Positions 1 to 8,068 of a stretch of DNA of 50,575 nucleotides are shown piece after piece (position 1 is the first letter of the stretch; every line of letters starts with the position of its first letter). The position numbers were made by a program, and so were the translations under genes. The stretch spans positions 1-50,575 of the forward strand of contig JAFZVZ010000009.1 of NCBI GenBank assembly GCA_017617545.1, written 5' to 3'. The notes under the pieces are model-generated. The model was not told the DNA's origin and searched no databases. It worked only from the letters and a program-made list of their open reading frames with translations. The stretch comes from Lachnospiraceae bacterium (lineage in GTDB: Bacteria; Bacillota; Clostridia; Lachnospirales; Lachnospiraceae).

Positions 1-1809
1 AAGGCGGTCCTCAAGAAGATCAAGGAGTCCGAGGGAAAGATCATACTCTTCATCGACGAGATACACACGATCGTCGGCGCAGGGAAGACGGAAGGCTCTT
101 GGGACGCCGGCAACATGCTAAAGCCGATGCTCGCACGAGGCGAGCTGCACTGTATCGGCGCTACGACGTTAAATGAATACCGTCAGTACGTCGAGAAGGA
201 CGCGGCGCTGGAGCGCCGGTTCCAGCCGGTCATGGTGGATGAGCCTACCGTCGAGGATACGATCAGCATTTTACGAGGCCTGAAGGAACGCTACGAGGTG
301 TACCACGGCGTGAAGATCAGCGACGGCGCTTTGGTGAGCGCGGCTGTTCTGTCGAACCGTTACATCAGTGACCGGTTCCTGCCGGACAAGGCGATCGACC
401 TTGTGGATGAGGCGTGCGCTTTGATCAAGACCGAGCTTGACTCGATGCCGACGGAGCTCGATGAGGCGAAGCGTTCGATGATGCAGCTGGAGATCGAGGA
501 GGCTGCGCTTAAGAAAGAGGAGGATGCGCTCAGCAAGGAGCGTCTGGAGGCACTGCAGCAGGAGCTCGCGAAAGCGAGGGAGGATTTTGCGCTTGCGAAG
601 GCGCAGTGGGACAGTGAGAAGGCGGAGCTGGAGAAGGTTCGCGCGCTCAAGGAGGAGATCGAGGCCGTGAACGGACAGATCGCGGACGCGCAGCGCTCGT
701 ACAACCTTGAGAAGGCGGCGGAGCTTACATACGGCAAGTTGCCGCAGCTGAAGCAGGAGCTGGCGGACGCCGAGGAGAGCATCCGTGAGAAGGGCCATAC
801 GATGGTGCATGAGACCGTCGACGAGGAGGAGATCGCGAAGATCGTCTCGAAGTGGACGGGTATTCCGGTTTCAAAGCTCAACGAGAGCGAGCGCAACAAG
901 ACGCTGCACCTCGCGGATGAGCTGCACCGCCGTGTCATCGGCCAGGACGAGGCCGTGGCGCGCGTGACCGAGGCGATCATGCGCTCGAAGGCGGGCATCA
1001 AGGATCCCAACCGTCCGATCGGATCGTTCCTGTTCTTAGGCCCGACCGGCGTCGGCAAGACCGAGCTTGCGAAGGCGCTCGCCGAGGCATTGTTTGACAA
1101 CGAAGCGAACATGGTTCGTATCGATATGAGTGAGTATATGGAGAAGTACTCCGTGTCGCGTCTGATCGGAGCGCCGCCCGGATATGTCGGCTACGACGAG
1201 GGCGGTCAGCTGACTGAGGCAGTGCGCCGCAAGCCGTACAGCGTCGTGTTGTTCGACGAGGTGGAGAAGGCGCATCCCGACGTGTTCAACGTGCTTTTGC
1301 AGGTGCTGGACGACGGTCGGATCACCGACTCGCAGGGCCGCACGGTGGACTTCAAGAACACCATCCTGATCATGACCTCGAACATCGGCTCGGAGTATCT
1401 GCTGACGGGCGTCCGCGAGGACGGCACGATCTCGGCGGAAGCATCGGAGAGCGTCATGCGCGATCTGCGTGCGCATTTCCGTCCGGAGTTTTTGAACCGT
1501 CTGGATGAGACGATCCTGTTCAAGCCGCTTACCAAGGACAATATCCGAAGCATCATCAAGCTTCTCACCAACCGCCTGAACGAGCGACTGCATGAGCGCC
1601 AGGTGAGCGTGCGCTTCACCGATGCCGCGATCGACCTCGCCTGCGAGCAGGCGTACGATCCGGTCTACGGCGCGCGTCCTCTCAAGCGCTACCTGCAGAC
1701 CAACGCGGAAACCATGAGCGCCCGCATGATCCTCGAGGATCAGGTACACGCCGGAGACACGATCGTGATCGACGTGGTTGACGGGGTTCTGACAGCGTAT
1801 GTGGAGTGA
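1..1809 (+). CDS. clpB: ATP-dependent disaggregase ClpB, 3' part
   Basis: This gene enters from the left edge already open; its reading frame runs from base 1 to the TGA at 1807. The first visible residues are the Walker B of the first AAA+ domain ([14 protein letters not shown]), followed by [13 protein letters not shown] and the ALERRFQ arginine-finger region. A long charged coiled coil follows (about 425-800), the ClpB middle domain that works with DnaK. The second AAA+ domain shows Walker [17 protein letters not shown], the pore loop [13 protein letters not shown], Walker [17 protein letters not shown] and a C-terminal D2-small domain. About 602 residues are visible, so some 260 N-terminal residues lie outside. 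The middle domain separates ClpB from ClpA and ClpC. Role (family knowledge): hexameric cytosolic chaperone that rescues aggregated proteins after heat stress. The promoter is out of view, so its regulation cannot be judged. Confidence 0.97.
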   Translation, partial: KAVLKKIKESEGKIILFIDEIHTIVGAGKTEGSWDAGNMLKPMLARGELHCIGATTLNEYRQYVEKDAALERRFQPVMVDEPTVEDTISILRGLKERYEVYHGVKISDGALVSAAVLSNRYISDRFLPDKAIDLVDEACALIKTELDSMPTELDEAKRSMMQLEIEEAALKKEEDALSKERLEALQQELAKAREDFALAKAQWDSEKAELEKVRALKEEIEAVNGQIADAQRSYNLEKAAELTYGKLPQLKQELADAEESIREKGHTMVHETVDEEEIAKIVSKWTGIPVSKLNESERNKTLHLADELHRRVIGQDEAVARVTEAIMRSKAGIKDPNRPIGSFLFLGPTGVGKTELAKALAEALFDNEANMVRIDMSEYMEKYSVSRLIGAPPGYVGYDEGGQLTEAVRRKPYSVVLFDEVEKAHPDVFNVLLQVLDDGRITDSQGRTVDFKNTILIMTSNIGSEYLLTGVREDGTISAEASESVMRDLRAHFRPEFLNRLDETILFKPLTKDNIRSIIKLLTNRLNERLHERQVSVRFTDAAIDLACEQAYDPVYGARPLKRYLQTNAETMSARMILEDQVHAGDTIVIDVVDGVLTAYVE

Positions 1810-1840
1810 TGCAGCTGTGTGTTGATTGCAGCAGAATCCC

Positions 1841-1869
1841 TTGACATGAGTTAGAAAATCAAGTACAAT
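1841..1869 (+). promoter_or_regulatory. Strong sigma-A promoter for a small RNA
   Basis: TTGACA at 1841-1846 and TACAAT at 1864-1869 are 17 nt apart. No protein gene starts on this strand within the next several hundred bases, and a terminator lies about 60-100 nt downstream, so the promoter most likely drives a short RNA. Confidence 0.75.
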
Positions 1870-1875
1870 AAGCGC

Positions 1876-1973
1876 AGAAAAGAGGTGCCGCCTCAGCGGC
1901 GACCTCTGTCTGCTTAGCAGAATTGACAGAAGTGACCGGTTCCTTGGAGTGGAGTGGCGGTCACTTCTTTTTA
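1876..1973 (+). ncRNA. Candidate antisense RNA antitoxin (type I)
   Basis: The predicted RNA of about 98 nt starts from the promoter at 1841-1869 and ends in the terminator at 1928-1973. It contains a GC-rich hairpin near 1883-1908 (GAGGT GCCGC / GCGGC G ACCTC) and the sequence CCTCTGTCTGCT at about 1904-1915. The same 12 nt occur in the opposite-strand transcript upstream of the small toxin-like gene (plus-strand AGCAGACAGAGG at about 2146-2157). The RNA runs convergently into the 3' end of that gene and overlaps its last codons, the geometry of RatA/TxpA and of RNAII/Fst. The RNA and its boundaries are inferred, not observed. Confidence 0.5.
1928..1973 (+). terminator. Intrinsic terminator of the small RNA
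   Basis: An 11-bp stem AGAAGTGACCG (1928-1938) / CGGTCACTTCT (1958-1968) is followed by a T run to 1972. The opposite strand reads the same hairpin, and the toxin-like gene's stop codon lies inside the stem, so it may end both convergent transcripts. Confidence 0.75.
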
Positions 1974-2086
1974 TGTTTGCGACGTCTGCCGCTTCTGTCG
2001 TTCGAGAAATTTCTCTCAAGCTCGATCCCAAGACCGATACATGCAAGCATAAATCCGATGACCTGAATGAGTTCTGTCGTAATCAT
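1961..2086 (-). CDS. 41-aa membrane peptide, putative type I toxin
   Basis: This small gene has an excellent ribosome site (GGAGG at about 2097-2101, 9 nt from the ATG at 2084-2086) and encodes 41 residues. There is one hydrophobic segment (about residues 5-23, LIQVIGFMLACIGLGI) and a strongly basic tail ending RSGRRRKHKKK. Short length, a single helix and a polar basic tail are typical of the holin-like/Fst/TxpA toxins of Firmicutes, but no sequence signature proves membership. The upstream ATG-less extension to 2170 in the same frame lacks a ribosome site and is rejected. The gene has its own promoter at 2307-2336, a leader of about 215 nt, and faces a convergent small RNA that overlaps its 3' end. 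The toxin function is inferred from architecture; a small harmless membrane peptide is the alternative. Confidence 0.55.
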   Translation of the reverse strand: MITTELIQVIGFMLACIGLGIELERNFSNDRSGRRRKHKKK

Positions 2087-2306
2087 AGTAGAAGTACCTC
2101 CTTCCCTGCCGTATTTGAAACCTCCTTTCGTTAGAATCAAACCCAGCAGACAGAGGCTGACCGCCGCCAACCGTGGTAGGCGACACCTGAAAAAAGTCTA
2201 TCATGTTTTCCTGTGTGTATCTATTCGCATTTCATTCAAGAAAGCAGGAGTGCTTTTTACATAACAGGTATTCAATAATGTGAGATTCTATTTTCCGCTA
2301 TCAAAA

Positions 2307-2336
2307 TAAATAAATGATGATGCCTGTTTTTGTCAA
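2307..2336 (-). promoter_or_regulatory. Promoter of the 41-aa peptide gene
   Basis: On the minus strand TTGACA (plus 2331-2336) is followed after 18 nt by TATTTA (plus 2307-2312). The transcript would carry a long leader of about 215 nt before the ATG at 2086, containing the structured GC-rich stretch near 2150-2190. Confidence 0.5.
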
Positions 2337-2361
2337 CTCTGATGAGGAGAATGGATTTTGA

Positions 2362-2397
2362 TGCAAAGAGAAAGGGCTGTCGCCTCGGCGATAGCCC
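2362..2397 (-). terminator. Terminator of asd
   Basis: The 11-bp stem GGGCTGTCGCC (2374-2384) / GGCGATAGCCC (2387-2397), with one A-C type mismatch, is followed on the minus strand by TTTCTCTTT. It lies about 57 nt past the asd stop codon. Confidence 0.8.
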
Positions 2398-2453
2398 CTT
2401 GTTGTTAATTGATACTGTGTTGTTTTGAGCAATGAGTAGTTTCGTCAGGGTGG

Positions 2454-3554
2454 TTACTTTGCTGCGATATATCCCTTCGCGACGAGAAGCTCTGCGGAGA
2501 GGATCGCGCCGCCTGCGGCACCACGCTTGGTGTTGTGCGACAGACCGACGAACTTCCAGTCATAGACAGCGTCCTCGCGGAGACGACCTGCGCATACGCC
2601 CATGCCACCCTCGATCTCACGGTCGAGCTTGCACTGCGGACGATTGTCCTCCTCGAAGTAGGTGATGAACTGCTTCGGTGCGCTCGGAAGCTCGAGCTCC
2701 TGAGGAAGACCCTTGAAATTCTTCCAAGCCTCGAGAATCTGTTCCTTCGTGGGCTTCTTCTTGAAGTTTACGAACACGGCAGCGGTGTGACCGTCCGAAA
2801 CCGGAACGCGGATGCACTGCGTCGTGATGATCGGAGAGCTTGCCTTGACGATCTCGCCGTTCTCGATGTGACCCCAGATACGGAGAGGCTCCTGCTCGCT
2901 CTTCTCCTCCTCGCCGCCGATGTACGGGATGACATTGTCGATCATCTCAGGCCAGTCCTTGAACGTCTTGCCGGCACCGGAGATCGCCTGGTAGGTCGTT
3001 GCGACAACAACCGTGGGCTCGAACTCCTTGAGGGCGTGAAGCATAGGCGTGTAGCTCTGGATGGAGCAGTTCGGCTTGCAGGTGATGAAACCGCGCTTCG
3101 TGCCGAGGCGCTTCTTCTGGAACTCGATGACATCGTAGTGCTGCGGGTTCAGCTCCGGCACAACCATCGGAACGTCGGGCGTCCAGCGGTGTGCGCTGTT
3201 GTTGGAGACAACGGGCGTCTCGGTCTTGGCATATGCCTCCTCGATCGCGCGGATCTCGTCCTTCTTGAGATCTACAGCGGAAAATACGAAATCACACGTT
3301 GCGGCAACCTTCTCCACCTCGCTTGCGTCGTAGACGATCAGATCCTTGACCGCCGTAGGTATAGGGGTGGGCATTTTCCAACGATCACCGACCGCATCCT
3401 CGTAACGCTTGCCGGCGCTTCTGGGCGAAGCGGCCAGGGTTACGACGTCGAACCAGGGATGGTTCTCCAAAAGGGAGATAAAGCGCTGTCCGACCATACC
3501 GGTAGCACCGATGATACCGACGCGCAGTTTTTTCTCGGGAATAATAGCTTTCAT
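2454..3554 (-). CDS. asd: Aspartate-semialdehyde dehydrogenase
   Basis: The enzyme makes L-aspartate 4-semialdehyde from aspartyl phosphate with NADPH, the branch point for lysine/diaminopimelate, threonine and methionine. The 366-aa protein opens with the Rossmann motif GIIGATGMVGQRF (residues 13-25). The catalytic cysteine is C163 in KPNCSIQSYTPML and the acid-base histidine is H256 in SDGHTAAV. The length and the end, SHNTKRGAAGGAILSAELL, fit the archaeal/fungal-type branch of the family rather than the classic E. coli type. The ATG at 3554 has GGAGG 7 nt upstream. The gene is single, with its own promoter and terminator. dapF, later in the same lysine/peptidoglycan pathway, lies 20 kb away. 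Confidence 0.97.
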   Translation of the reverse strand: MKAIIPEKKLRVGIIGATGMVGQRFISLLENHPWFDVVTLAASPRSAGKRYEDAVGDRWKMPTPIPTAVKDLIVYDASEVEKVAATCDFVFSAVDLKKDEIRAIEEAYAKTETPVVSNNSAHRWTPDVPMVVPELNPQHYDVIEFQKKRLGTKRGFITCKPNCSIQSYTPMLHALKEFEPTVVVATTYQAISGAGKTFKDWPEMIDNVIPYIGGEEEKSEQEPLRIWGHIENGEIVKASSPIITTQCIRVPVSDGHTAAVFVNFKKKPTKEQILEAWKNFKGLPQELELPSAPKQFITYFEEDNRPQCKLDREIEGGMGVCAGRLREDAVYDWKFVGLSHNTKRGAAGGAILSAELLVAKGYIAAK

Positions 3555-3620
3555 AGTCTGTCCTCCGAACCGAACGGGAATGGTATTTCGTAGCCCGTTC
3601 TTTTAAAATGTTTTTCTGTC

Positions 3621-3636
3621 ACGGACATTTGTCCGT
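3621..3636 (-). promoter_or_regulatory. Perfect 16-bp palindrome at the asd transcription start
   Basis: ACGGACATTTGTCCGT lies a few bases downstream of the predicted start site. In RNA it forms a 7-bp hairpin with a 2-nt centre at the very 5' end; in DNA it could be a repressor site. No lysine riboswitch or T-box is visible in the 90-nt leader. Confidence 0.45.
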
Positions 3637-3647
3637 AATTAGTCGCT

Positions 3648-3676
3648 ATTCTACTCCAAGCAAAGGAATAATGCAA
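3648..3676 (-). promoter_or_regulatory. Promoter of asd
   Basis: On the minus strand TTGCAT (plus 3671-3676), 17 nt, TAGAAT (plus 3648-3653). The leader to the asd start is about 90 nt. Confidence 0.7.
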
Positions 3677-3841
3677 GCACTTTTTTCACATTTTTCGAAA
3701 AAAAGAAACGCGGATGCGCCGATCGATGATCTCCGAAGCAAAAATCGGAAGTTCTCGTCTGCCGGCTCCGACGTTTCTTTCTATAAAGGAAATGCGGAAA
3801 ATTCTACCGATTTCCGTGGCTCACCCCATTTTCCGCAGTGA

Positions 3842-4567
3842 TCACGACCCGGTTATCACGTACTTGAGCACGCGCAACACGTTGTCTCTGCGCTCCGGGT
3901 CACTGTTCCGGCAGAGGCCGATGAACATTTCCGGGGTTTCGTAACCGTCGATGTTGACGAAATGTTCGAACGCGGTGCCCGCGAGGCTGAAGGCGTAATC
4001 GCGAGTGCCCTCGTCCTCCACCTTGTCGGAGCTGACGCGGTTGGCATCCTTGATGGCGCTCTGAATGTCCTCGGGGAGCTCGTCGAGCGGAAGGAAAATT
4101 GCGTTGTTCGCGTACAGCTGCACGGCATCGAGCGGGCCGATGATGAAATCGAGGTCACCGGCGTAGATATGCGTGGAGATCGCGAGACCGTCCGAGGAAT
4201 TGCCGTACGTATATCCGTCCGAAATGACGGCTTCGTTGTGTTTCTTGTCAAAGTCGAGAGCTTTGAGAAGCTCGTCAGGATAGTTCTGAACCGCGTTTGA
4301 ATCCCAGGGAGAGTTCAAAATGGCAAAGTTGCCGATCATGTTCGGCTTCGGCCGAAGCACGAGCACGATGACCGCGACGATCAGACCGCCGAAGAAGAGA
4401 ATGAGGCCTGCGGCGACAGCGTAATAGTCCCAGAGATACCGGAGCTTTCCTTTGAAAGAGAGCTCCGACAGCTTCTGCCGCTCGGTTTTGGCGGTTTCCG
4501 TGGATTCCAGACGCTGGTAAATGCTCGCGTCGTCGTCCAACGCGGTTTTCTTGTTGTCAATATTCAT
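3842..4567 (-). CDS. Single-pass membrane protein of unknown function
   Basis: A 241-aa protein I do not recognise at family level. Residues 1-45 are charged and cytoplasmic-looking, one strong transmembrane helix spans about 48-71 (VAAGLILFFGGLIVAVIVLVL), and the remaining 170 residues would be extracytoplasmic, acidic and globular (segments such as DLDFIIGPLDAVQLYANNA). The C-terminal part resembles a solute-binding-protein-like fold in flavour only. The ATG has AGAAGG upstream. The gene starts 11 nt after the stop of the upstream lipoprotein gene, so the two form an operon transcribed leftward from the promoter at 5481-5509. Product localisation is read from the sequence; function is unknown. 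Confidence 0.85.
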   Translation of the reverse strand: MNIDNKKTALDDDASIYQRLESTETAKTERQKLSELSFKGKLRYLWDYYAVAAGLILFFGGLIVAVIVLVLRPKPNMIGNFAILNSPWDSNAVQNYPDELLKALDFDKKHNEAVISDGYTYGNSSDGLAISTHIYAGDLDFIIGPLDAVQLYANNAIFLPLDELPEDIQSAIKDANRVSSDKVEDEGTRDYAFSLAGTAFEHFVNIDGYETPEMFIGLCRNSDPERRDNVLRVLKYVITGS

Positions 4568-4578
4568 TCGTACACCTT

Positions 4579-5445
4579 CTATTTTACAATCTCATTGATA
4601 ATGTTCAAACATTCCGCTTCGGACATGCCTGCCGTGATCGCGGGGTGGTACAGGATCTCAAACAGGATCCAGTCGAGGGTGGTCGGCTCCTGAACCTCGT
4701 TGTAGCCCTGGTAGAAAAGGCTGTCCGGGTATGTGTAGGAGTCGTTCTGCAGACCGGTAGCCTGCACGATCTCCTCCCAGATGACGGAGTTGCGCTCATT
4801 TTGCGAAATGCTCGTGCGGATGCCGATCTTTGCTTTGAAAATGCTTGCTCCCTGCCACCAGCAGGAGGCGAAGCCGTCCGTCGAATCGGTGATGTTCGCC
4901 GGTGTAATGTTGCGATACTCGTTATCGTCCGCGAACGTGATCACCAGGTTGGCAAGCTCGTCCGAGATCGTCTCGCTGATGCTGGGGAACCCCTTCACCG
5001 AGTTCATTTTACGGAAAATGTTCTGGATCACGGCCAAGTCCTGCGCGGTCGGAGACCCCTTGATATATACGAGAATCGGCGCGGACCACTTGTGAATGCA
5101 GTTGGTGTCGGTGCCGTACTCCGTGTGGAGCGCGATATCGCTGAAGTAATCGGTGATATCCTTGATGGAATACCCCCTGCTGCTGATCGTGAAGTACGAA
5201 CCGGTCCCGGTCGCGGCACCCGGAGTCAGCGCCGCGCCGTTGGTCGGTCGCAGCAGCATCTGCAGAACCTCGGGGTCGAGGTCCGTCGGCAGCGCTATGT
5301 AGTCAGGTTCCTCCGTCGGTGTCGGGGAGGGCGTAGGCTCTGCGGAATTGTATCCGATACAGCCGATCACGGACACCATCGCTGTCAGCGCTACCGTCAA
5401 CAGCAGCATTTTCAGCCGGAAACGCATACTTTGTTTCTCTTGCAA
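4579..5445 (-). CDS. Lipoprotein with a DUF2927-like domain
   Basis: The 288-aa product has a basic N-terminus, a hydrophobic core and a lipobox (VIGC, cysteine about residue 29), then a short Pro/Thr stretch (TPSPTPTEEP). The rest resembles DUF2927 proteins: a domain beginning YSIKDITDYFSDIAL, a central VITFADDNEY segment, and an end rich in aromatic residues (WEEIVQATGL, then TTLDWILFEILYHP). Many such proteins look like inactive or distant metallopeptidases, but no HExxH is present. The start is a TTG at 5443-5445 because GGAGGG lies 7 nt upstream; the ATG at 5427 is too far from it. First gene of a two-gene leftward operon with the membrane protein at 3842. The DUF assignment is by memory of the family and moderately sure. 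Confidence 0.85.
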   Translation of the reverse strand: MQEKQSMRFRLKMLLLTVALTAMVSVIGCIGYNSAEPTPSPTPTEEPDYIALPTDLDPEVLQMLLRPTNGAALTPGAATGTGSYFTISSRGYSIKDITDYFSDIALHTEYGTDTNCIHKWSAPILVYIKGSPTAQDLAVIQNIFRKMNSVKGFPSISETISDELANLVITFADDNEYRNITPANITDSTDGFASCWWQGASIFKAKIGIRTSISQNERNSVIWEEIVQATGLQNDSYTYPDSLFYQGYNEVQEPTTLDWILFEILYHPAITAGMSEAECLNIINEIVK

Positions 5446-5480
5446 TTCTGAACCCTCCTTCCCTTGTTCTGCAATTTTTT

Positions 5481-5509
5481 AGTATATCACATCCGCTTCG
5501 GATATGCAA
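5481..5509 (-). promoter_or_regulatory. Promoter of the lipoprotein operon
   Basis: Minus strand TTGCAT (plus 5504-5509), 17 nt, TATACT (plus 5481-5486). The spacer contains the inverted repeat ATCCG-AAG-CGGAT, a possible operator. Confidence 0.7.
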
Positions 5510-5595
5510 GACAGAGGGGTGCAGAGCAAGGGGCTCAGAGGGGCGCAGGGCAAGGAGGATCGGGTGTGGGAGCAAGGGAAATCGGGGCCGGCAGG

Positions 5596-6222
5596 TTATT
5601 CCTCCGTCTTCTCGATGATCATATCCGAAAGGGCGCAGGAGAGAAGGTCGGCCGGATCCGAGGACGGGTCGATCCATTCTTCGATCTTGTCCCCGGAAAG
5701 CATGAGAGGCATGCGGTCGTGGATCTTCGACAGCTCCACAGTGGGCTGCTTCGTGAGCACGACGAAGACGGGGAAGCCGTTCTCGATGCGGTACAGGCCG
5801 CAGAGCCAGGTGATTGTGCAGCCGACGGGCTGGATGGCGAAGCGGTCGCCGGTTTTCTCCCTTCCGTCGGGAGTCTTCAGATGCTGCCATTCGAAATAGC
5901 AGGAGGCCGGTATGATGCAGCGGTGGGAGCGCCATGCGTCCCGGAAGGTCGGCTTTTCACCGGCGGTTTCCACCCGGGCGTTGAACAGCGTGCGCCGGTT
6001 GTCACCGGTCAGGAAGCCCCATTGCATGGGAAATACGGCCCTTCGGCCCTTAGCGTCCGGCGCGATGACCGGAACGATATCCGTAGGGCGCACCTCGCCG
6101 TCGGTGATGATCGGTCTTGCGTGGGTGTCAATGAACCTTTGCGCCAACAGGGACCGCAACGCGGCGTCGATGATCCCGCTGAGTTCGGGAAGGTCTTTCT
6201 CCAAAGCATATCTGGTACACAT
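5596..6222 (-). CDS. SRAP-family abasic-site DNA-protein crosslink protein (YedK/HMCES type)
   Basis: SRAP proteins form a covalent thiazolidine link with abasic sites in single-stranded DNA through the amino-terminal cysteine exposed after Met removal. The start is therefore the ATG at 6220-6222, giving Met-Cys2 (MCTRYAL), with AGGAG upstream; the longer reading begins MFRRIVMC and would bury the cysteine. Visible active-site residues are C2, N81 (LFNARVET), E111 (ASCYFEW) and H168 (KIHDRMPLML), a complete set in 208 residues, the usual family length. It is the last gene of the LexA-box operon with a Y-family polymerase and a YolD-like gene, which fits DNA damage tolerance. Function is strongly supported by conserved residues; SOS control is inferred from the operon promoter. 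Confidence 0.95.
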   Translation of the reverse strand: MCTRYALEKDLPELSGIIDAALRSLLAQRFIDTHARPIITDGEVRPTDIVPVIAPDAKGRRAVFPMQWGFLTGDNRRTLFNARVETAGEKPTFRDAWRSHRCIIPASCYFEWQHLKTPDGREKTGDRFAIQPVGCTITWLCGLYRIENGFPVFVVLTKQPTVELSKIHDRMPLMLSGDKIEEWIDPSSDPADLLSCALSDMIIEKTEE

Positions 6223-6293
6223 AACAATTCTCCTGAACAATCTTTCGGGCGCTTCCCGGGGGCGGTTCCGGAAGCCCGGTCCGTCTCTCTTTA

Positions 6294-6401
6294 CGGAGGC
6301 TCTCCGGCGGCATCCGCATCCGTCTTACTCTGCGGAGGCTCTTCTGTGACATCCGCGTCCGTCTTCCTCTACGGAGGATCTTCTGTGACATCCGCGTCCG
6401 C
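6294..6401 (-). repeat. Three 39-bp direct repeats encoding a 13-aa acidic unit
   Basis: Read leftward, about three units of 13 codons follow one another: the last ten codons of the YolD-like gene (ADADVTEDPP), then TAG-RKTDADVTEEPP (6333-6371), then QSKTDADAAGEPP (6294-6332), ending at a TAA at 6291. The period is a multiple of three and all units stay in the YolD frame, so the array looks like coding sequence now cut by the TAG. Confidence 0.8.
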
Positions 6402-6620
6402 GAGGAAGCCTGCGGTCACTTCGGACTGCGCCTTCGAGAGTTCGTCCTGAAACCCCTTCAGAGCGTCGAAGGGACTGAATATCTTGGCCCGCCGCAGGAG
6501 GTTCATGGGCGGGTGCCTGATGAGAAAAATGTCGTTCTTATCGTGCGTCGGTTTCCCCTTCTCAATGACATGCCGGTAACGGAAAGAGGAGGAAAACGAA
6601 GCGTCGGTCGTCTTACTCAT
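6369..6620 (-). CDS. YolD-like protein, C-terminal repeat tail cut by a stop codon
   Basis: This 83-aa protein carries the YolD-like core (RHPPMNLLRRAKIFSPFDALKGF, residues about 36-58). YolD-like proteins are commonly encoded beside Y-family polymerases (yolD-uvrX, yqjX-yqjW) and belong to damage-inducible genes. The ATG at 6618-6620 follows GGAGAA by 6 nt and is preferred over the TTG two codons upstream. The tail ends in ADADVTEDPP just before a TAG at 6369-6371. The same frame continues for 25 codons with two more copies of a 13-residue unit up to a TAA at 6291, so the tail was probably longer once. It sits 37 nt after the polymerase gene and upstream of the SRAP gene in the same operon. 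Family assignment is good; exact role is unknown. Confidence 0.85.
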   Translation of the reverse strand: MSKTTDASFSSSFRYRHVIEKGKPTHDKNDIFLIRHPPMNLLRRAKIFSPFDALKGFQDELSKAQSEVTAGFLADADVTEDPP

Positions 6621-6657
6621 GGGCAATTCTCCGATTGGTTAACAGACCGGAGCAGGC

Positions 6658-8064
6658 TTATGCACGGTGACCTCCGATCTGTTCGTTTCTCATCTTCGCG
6701 GTCGCGCCTTCCAGAAGGTTGAAGCCCTTGAGAATGGCGTTGGCACCATAGCGGGTCCGCACTTCCAGGAGGGCGGCGTGCAGCTGTCGCTCCCTGTCCA
6801 GCGCGTCATAATCGGTAAACATATCCATCTGATACACTCCGTCATCGTCGGCGACATCGCAGGCGCACACGCCGAGCCTGCGGAGAAGAATGCGATGGTC
6901 GCTTTTCTTCCCGACATCCTGCATGATCCTGCCGGTCACCTCCTTCGCAACGTTGGTCGGAGCGGACAGGCGAACGGTCCCGTTCGAATGCGCGGGGTGA
7001 AGCCGGCCGTACCAGTCGATGGAGAGCCGGCCGTCATATTGCGGAAAATACTCCAGGCTCTTGTAATCGTAGCTGATCCACCATGTGAAGCGGGAGGAAA
7101 CAAGACCTTTTTTGTACAGGTCACAGCACAGAACGTCGATCATCTCCCGAAGAACGATGCAGGCCTCATCATACTTGTAGGGGCGGGGAAGCACCTGACC
7201 GTTGGAAAGGGAGTGACTGTCGCTTTTGTAATGCTTGATGTGGTACATGGTGACAGGTTCGACGCCCCAGGCGTGATCGATCAGGATCTCCGCATCGATG
7301 CCGAAGGTTTTGTAGAACCATTCCTCGTCCCAGAGCGAGCGCTCCGCCACATCGCCCATGGTGTACATATGGTTCCGTTCGAGCCTCGCGGCCTTGCCGT
7401 GACCGATCTGCCAGAAGTCGGTGAGCGGCCTGTGCTCCCAGAGAAGATACCGGTACGATTCCTCGGTGAGAGCGGCGATGCGGACTCCGTCGCTGTCCGC
7501 GGGCGCTTTCTTTGCGACGATATCCATGGCGATCTTGGCGAGATACAGATTGGTTCCGATCCCCACGGTCGCCGTGATGCCGGTGTTCGCGAGGACATCC
7601 CGGATCATGGTGAGCGCCATGATATGAGCGGGGAGCTGCCCGCTTTGCTTCGCGGCGTCTTCATAAAAGTGAAGATACGGAGTGCAGTCAATGAAGCATT
7701 CGTCAATGCTGTAGACGTGGATGTCCTCCGGGGAAACATACTTCAGGTAAATGCCGTATATCCGGGCGGATACGCGCTCGTACTCGGCCATCCGGGGAAC
7801 CGCGGTAATGTAGAGAACGCGGGTATGATGCGTAAGTTCATACCGCGAGATCGCCTGCTTGGCCTCGAAAAGCCGGGGTCTGGCCGGGACGCCGATGGCC
7901 TTCAGGGCAGGGGAAACTGCGAGGCAGATGGTCTGGTCGGAACGGCTTGCATCCGCGACCAGAAGGTTGGCCTTCAGGGGGTCCAGACCTCTTGCAACGC
8001 ACTCCACGGACGCGTAGAAGCTCTTCATGTCAATGGCGATATATGCTTTCTGTCGGTCTTCCAT
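6658..8064 (-). CDS. Y-family DNA polymerase (UmuC/UvrX type)
   Basis: A translesion polymerase of 468 residues. The catalytic carboxylates are visible: D12 in AIDMKSFYASVE and D121-E122 in YSIDECFIDCT. The little-finger region includes LSNGQVLPRPYKYDE and a late LRRLGVCACDV. The sequence resembles the Firmicute UvrX/YqjW group rather than DinB (Pol IV), which fits the neighbouring YolD-like gene. The start is the ATG at 8062-8064, only 4 nt after the stop of the upstream HAD-like gene, so translation is probably coupled; the 32-residue upstream extension in frame is ignored because it runs through that gene. Transcription comes from the LexA-box promoter at 8745-8773, so the polymerase should be made during the SOS response. 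Confidence 0.95.
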   Translation of the reverse strand: MEDRQKAYIAIDMKSFYASVECVARGLDPLKANLLVADASRSDQTICLAVSPALKAIGVPARPRLFEAKQAISRYELTHHTRVLYITAVPRMAEYERVSARIYGIYLKYVSPEDIHVYSIDECFIDCTPYLHFYEDAAKQSGQLPAHIMALTMIRDVLANTGITATVGIGTNLYLAKIAMDIVAKKAPADSDGVRIAALTEESYRYLLWEHRPLTDFWQIGHGKAARLERNHMYTMGDVAERSLWDEEWFYKTFGIDAEILIDHAWGVEPVTMYHIKHYKSDSHSLSNGQVLPRPYKYDEACIVLREMIDVLCCDLYKKGLVSSRFTWWISYDYKSLEYFPQYDGRLSIDWYGRLHPAHSNGTVRLSAPTNVAKEVTGRIMQDVGKKSDHRILLRRLGVCACDVADDDGVYQMDMFTDYDALDRERQLHAALLEVRTRYGANAILKGFNLLEGATAKMRNEQIGGHRA

Positions 8065-8068
8065 AGGT

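Noticed and set aside
6128-6391. 87-codon minus-strand Arg-rich frame
   Set aside because: It is the wrong frame of the 39-bp repeats and of the SRAP gene.
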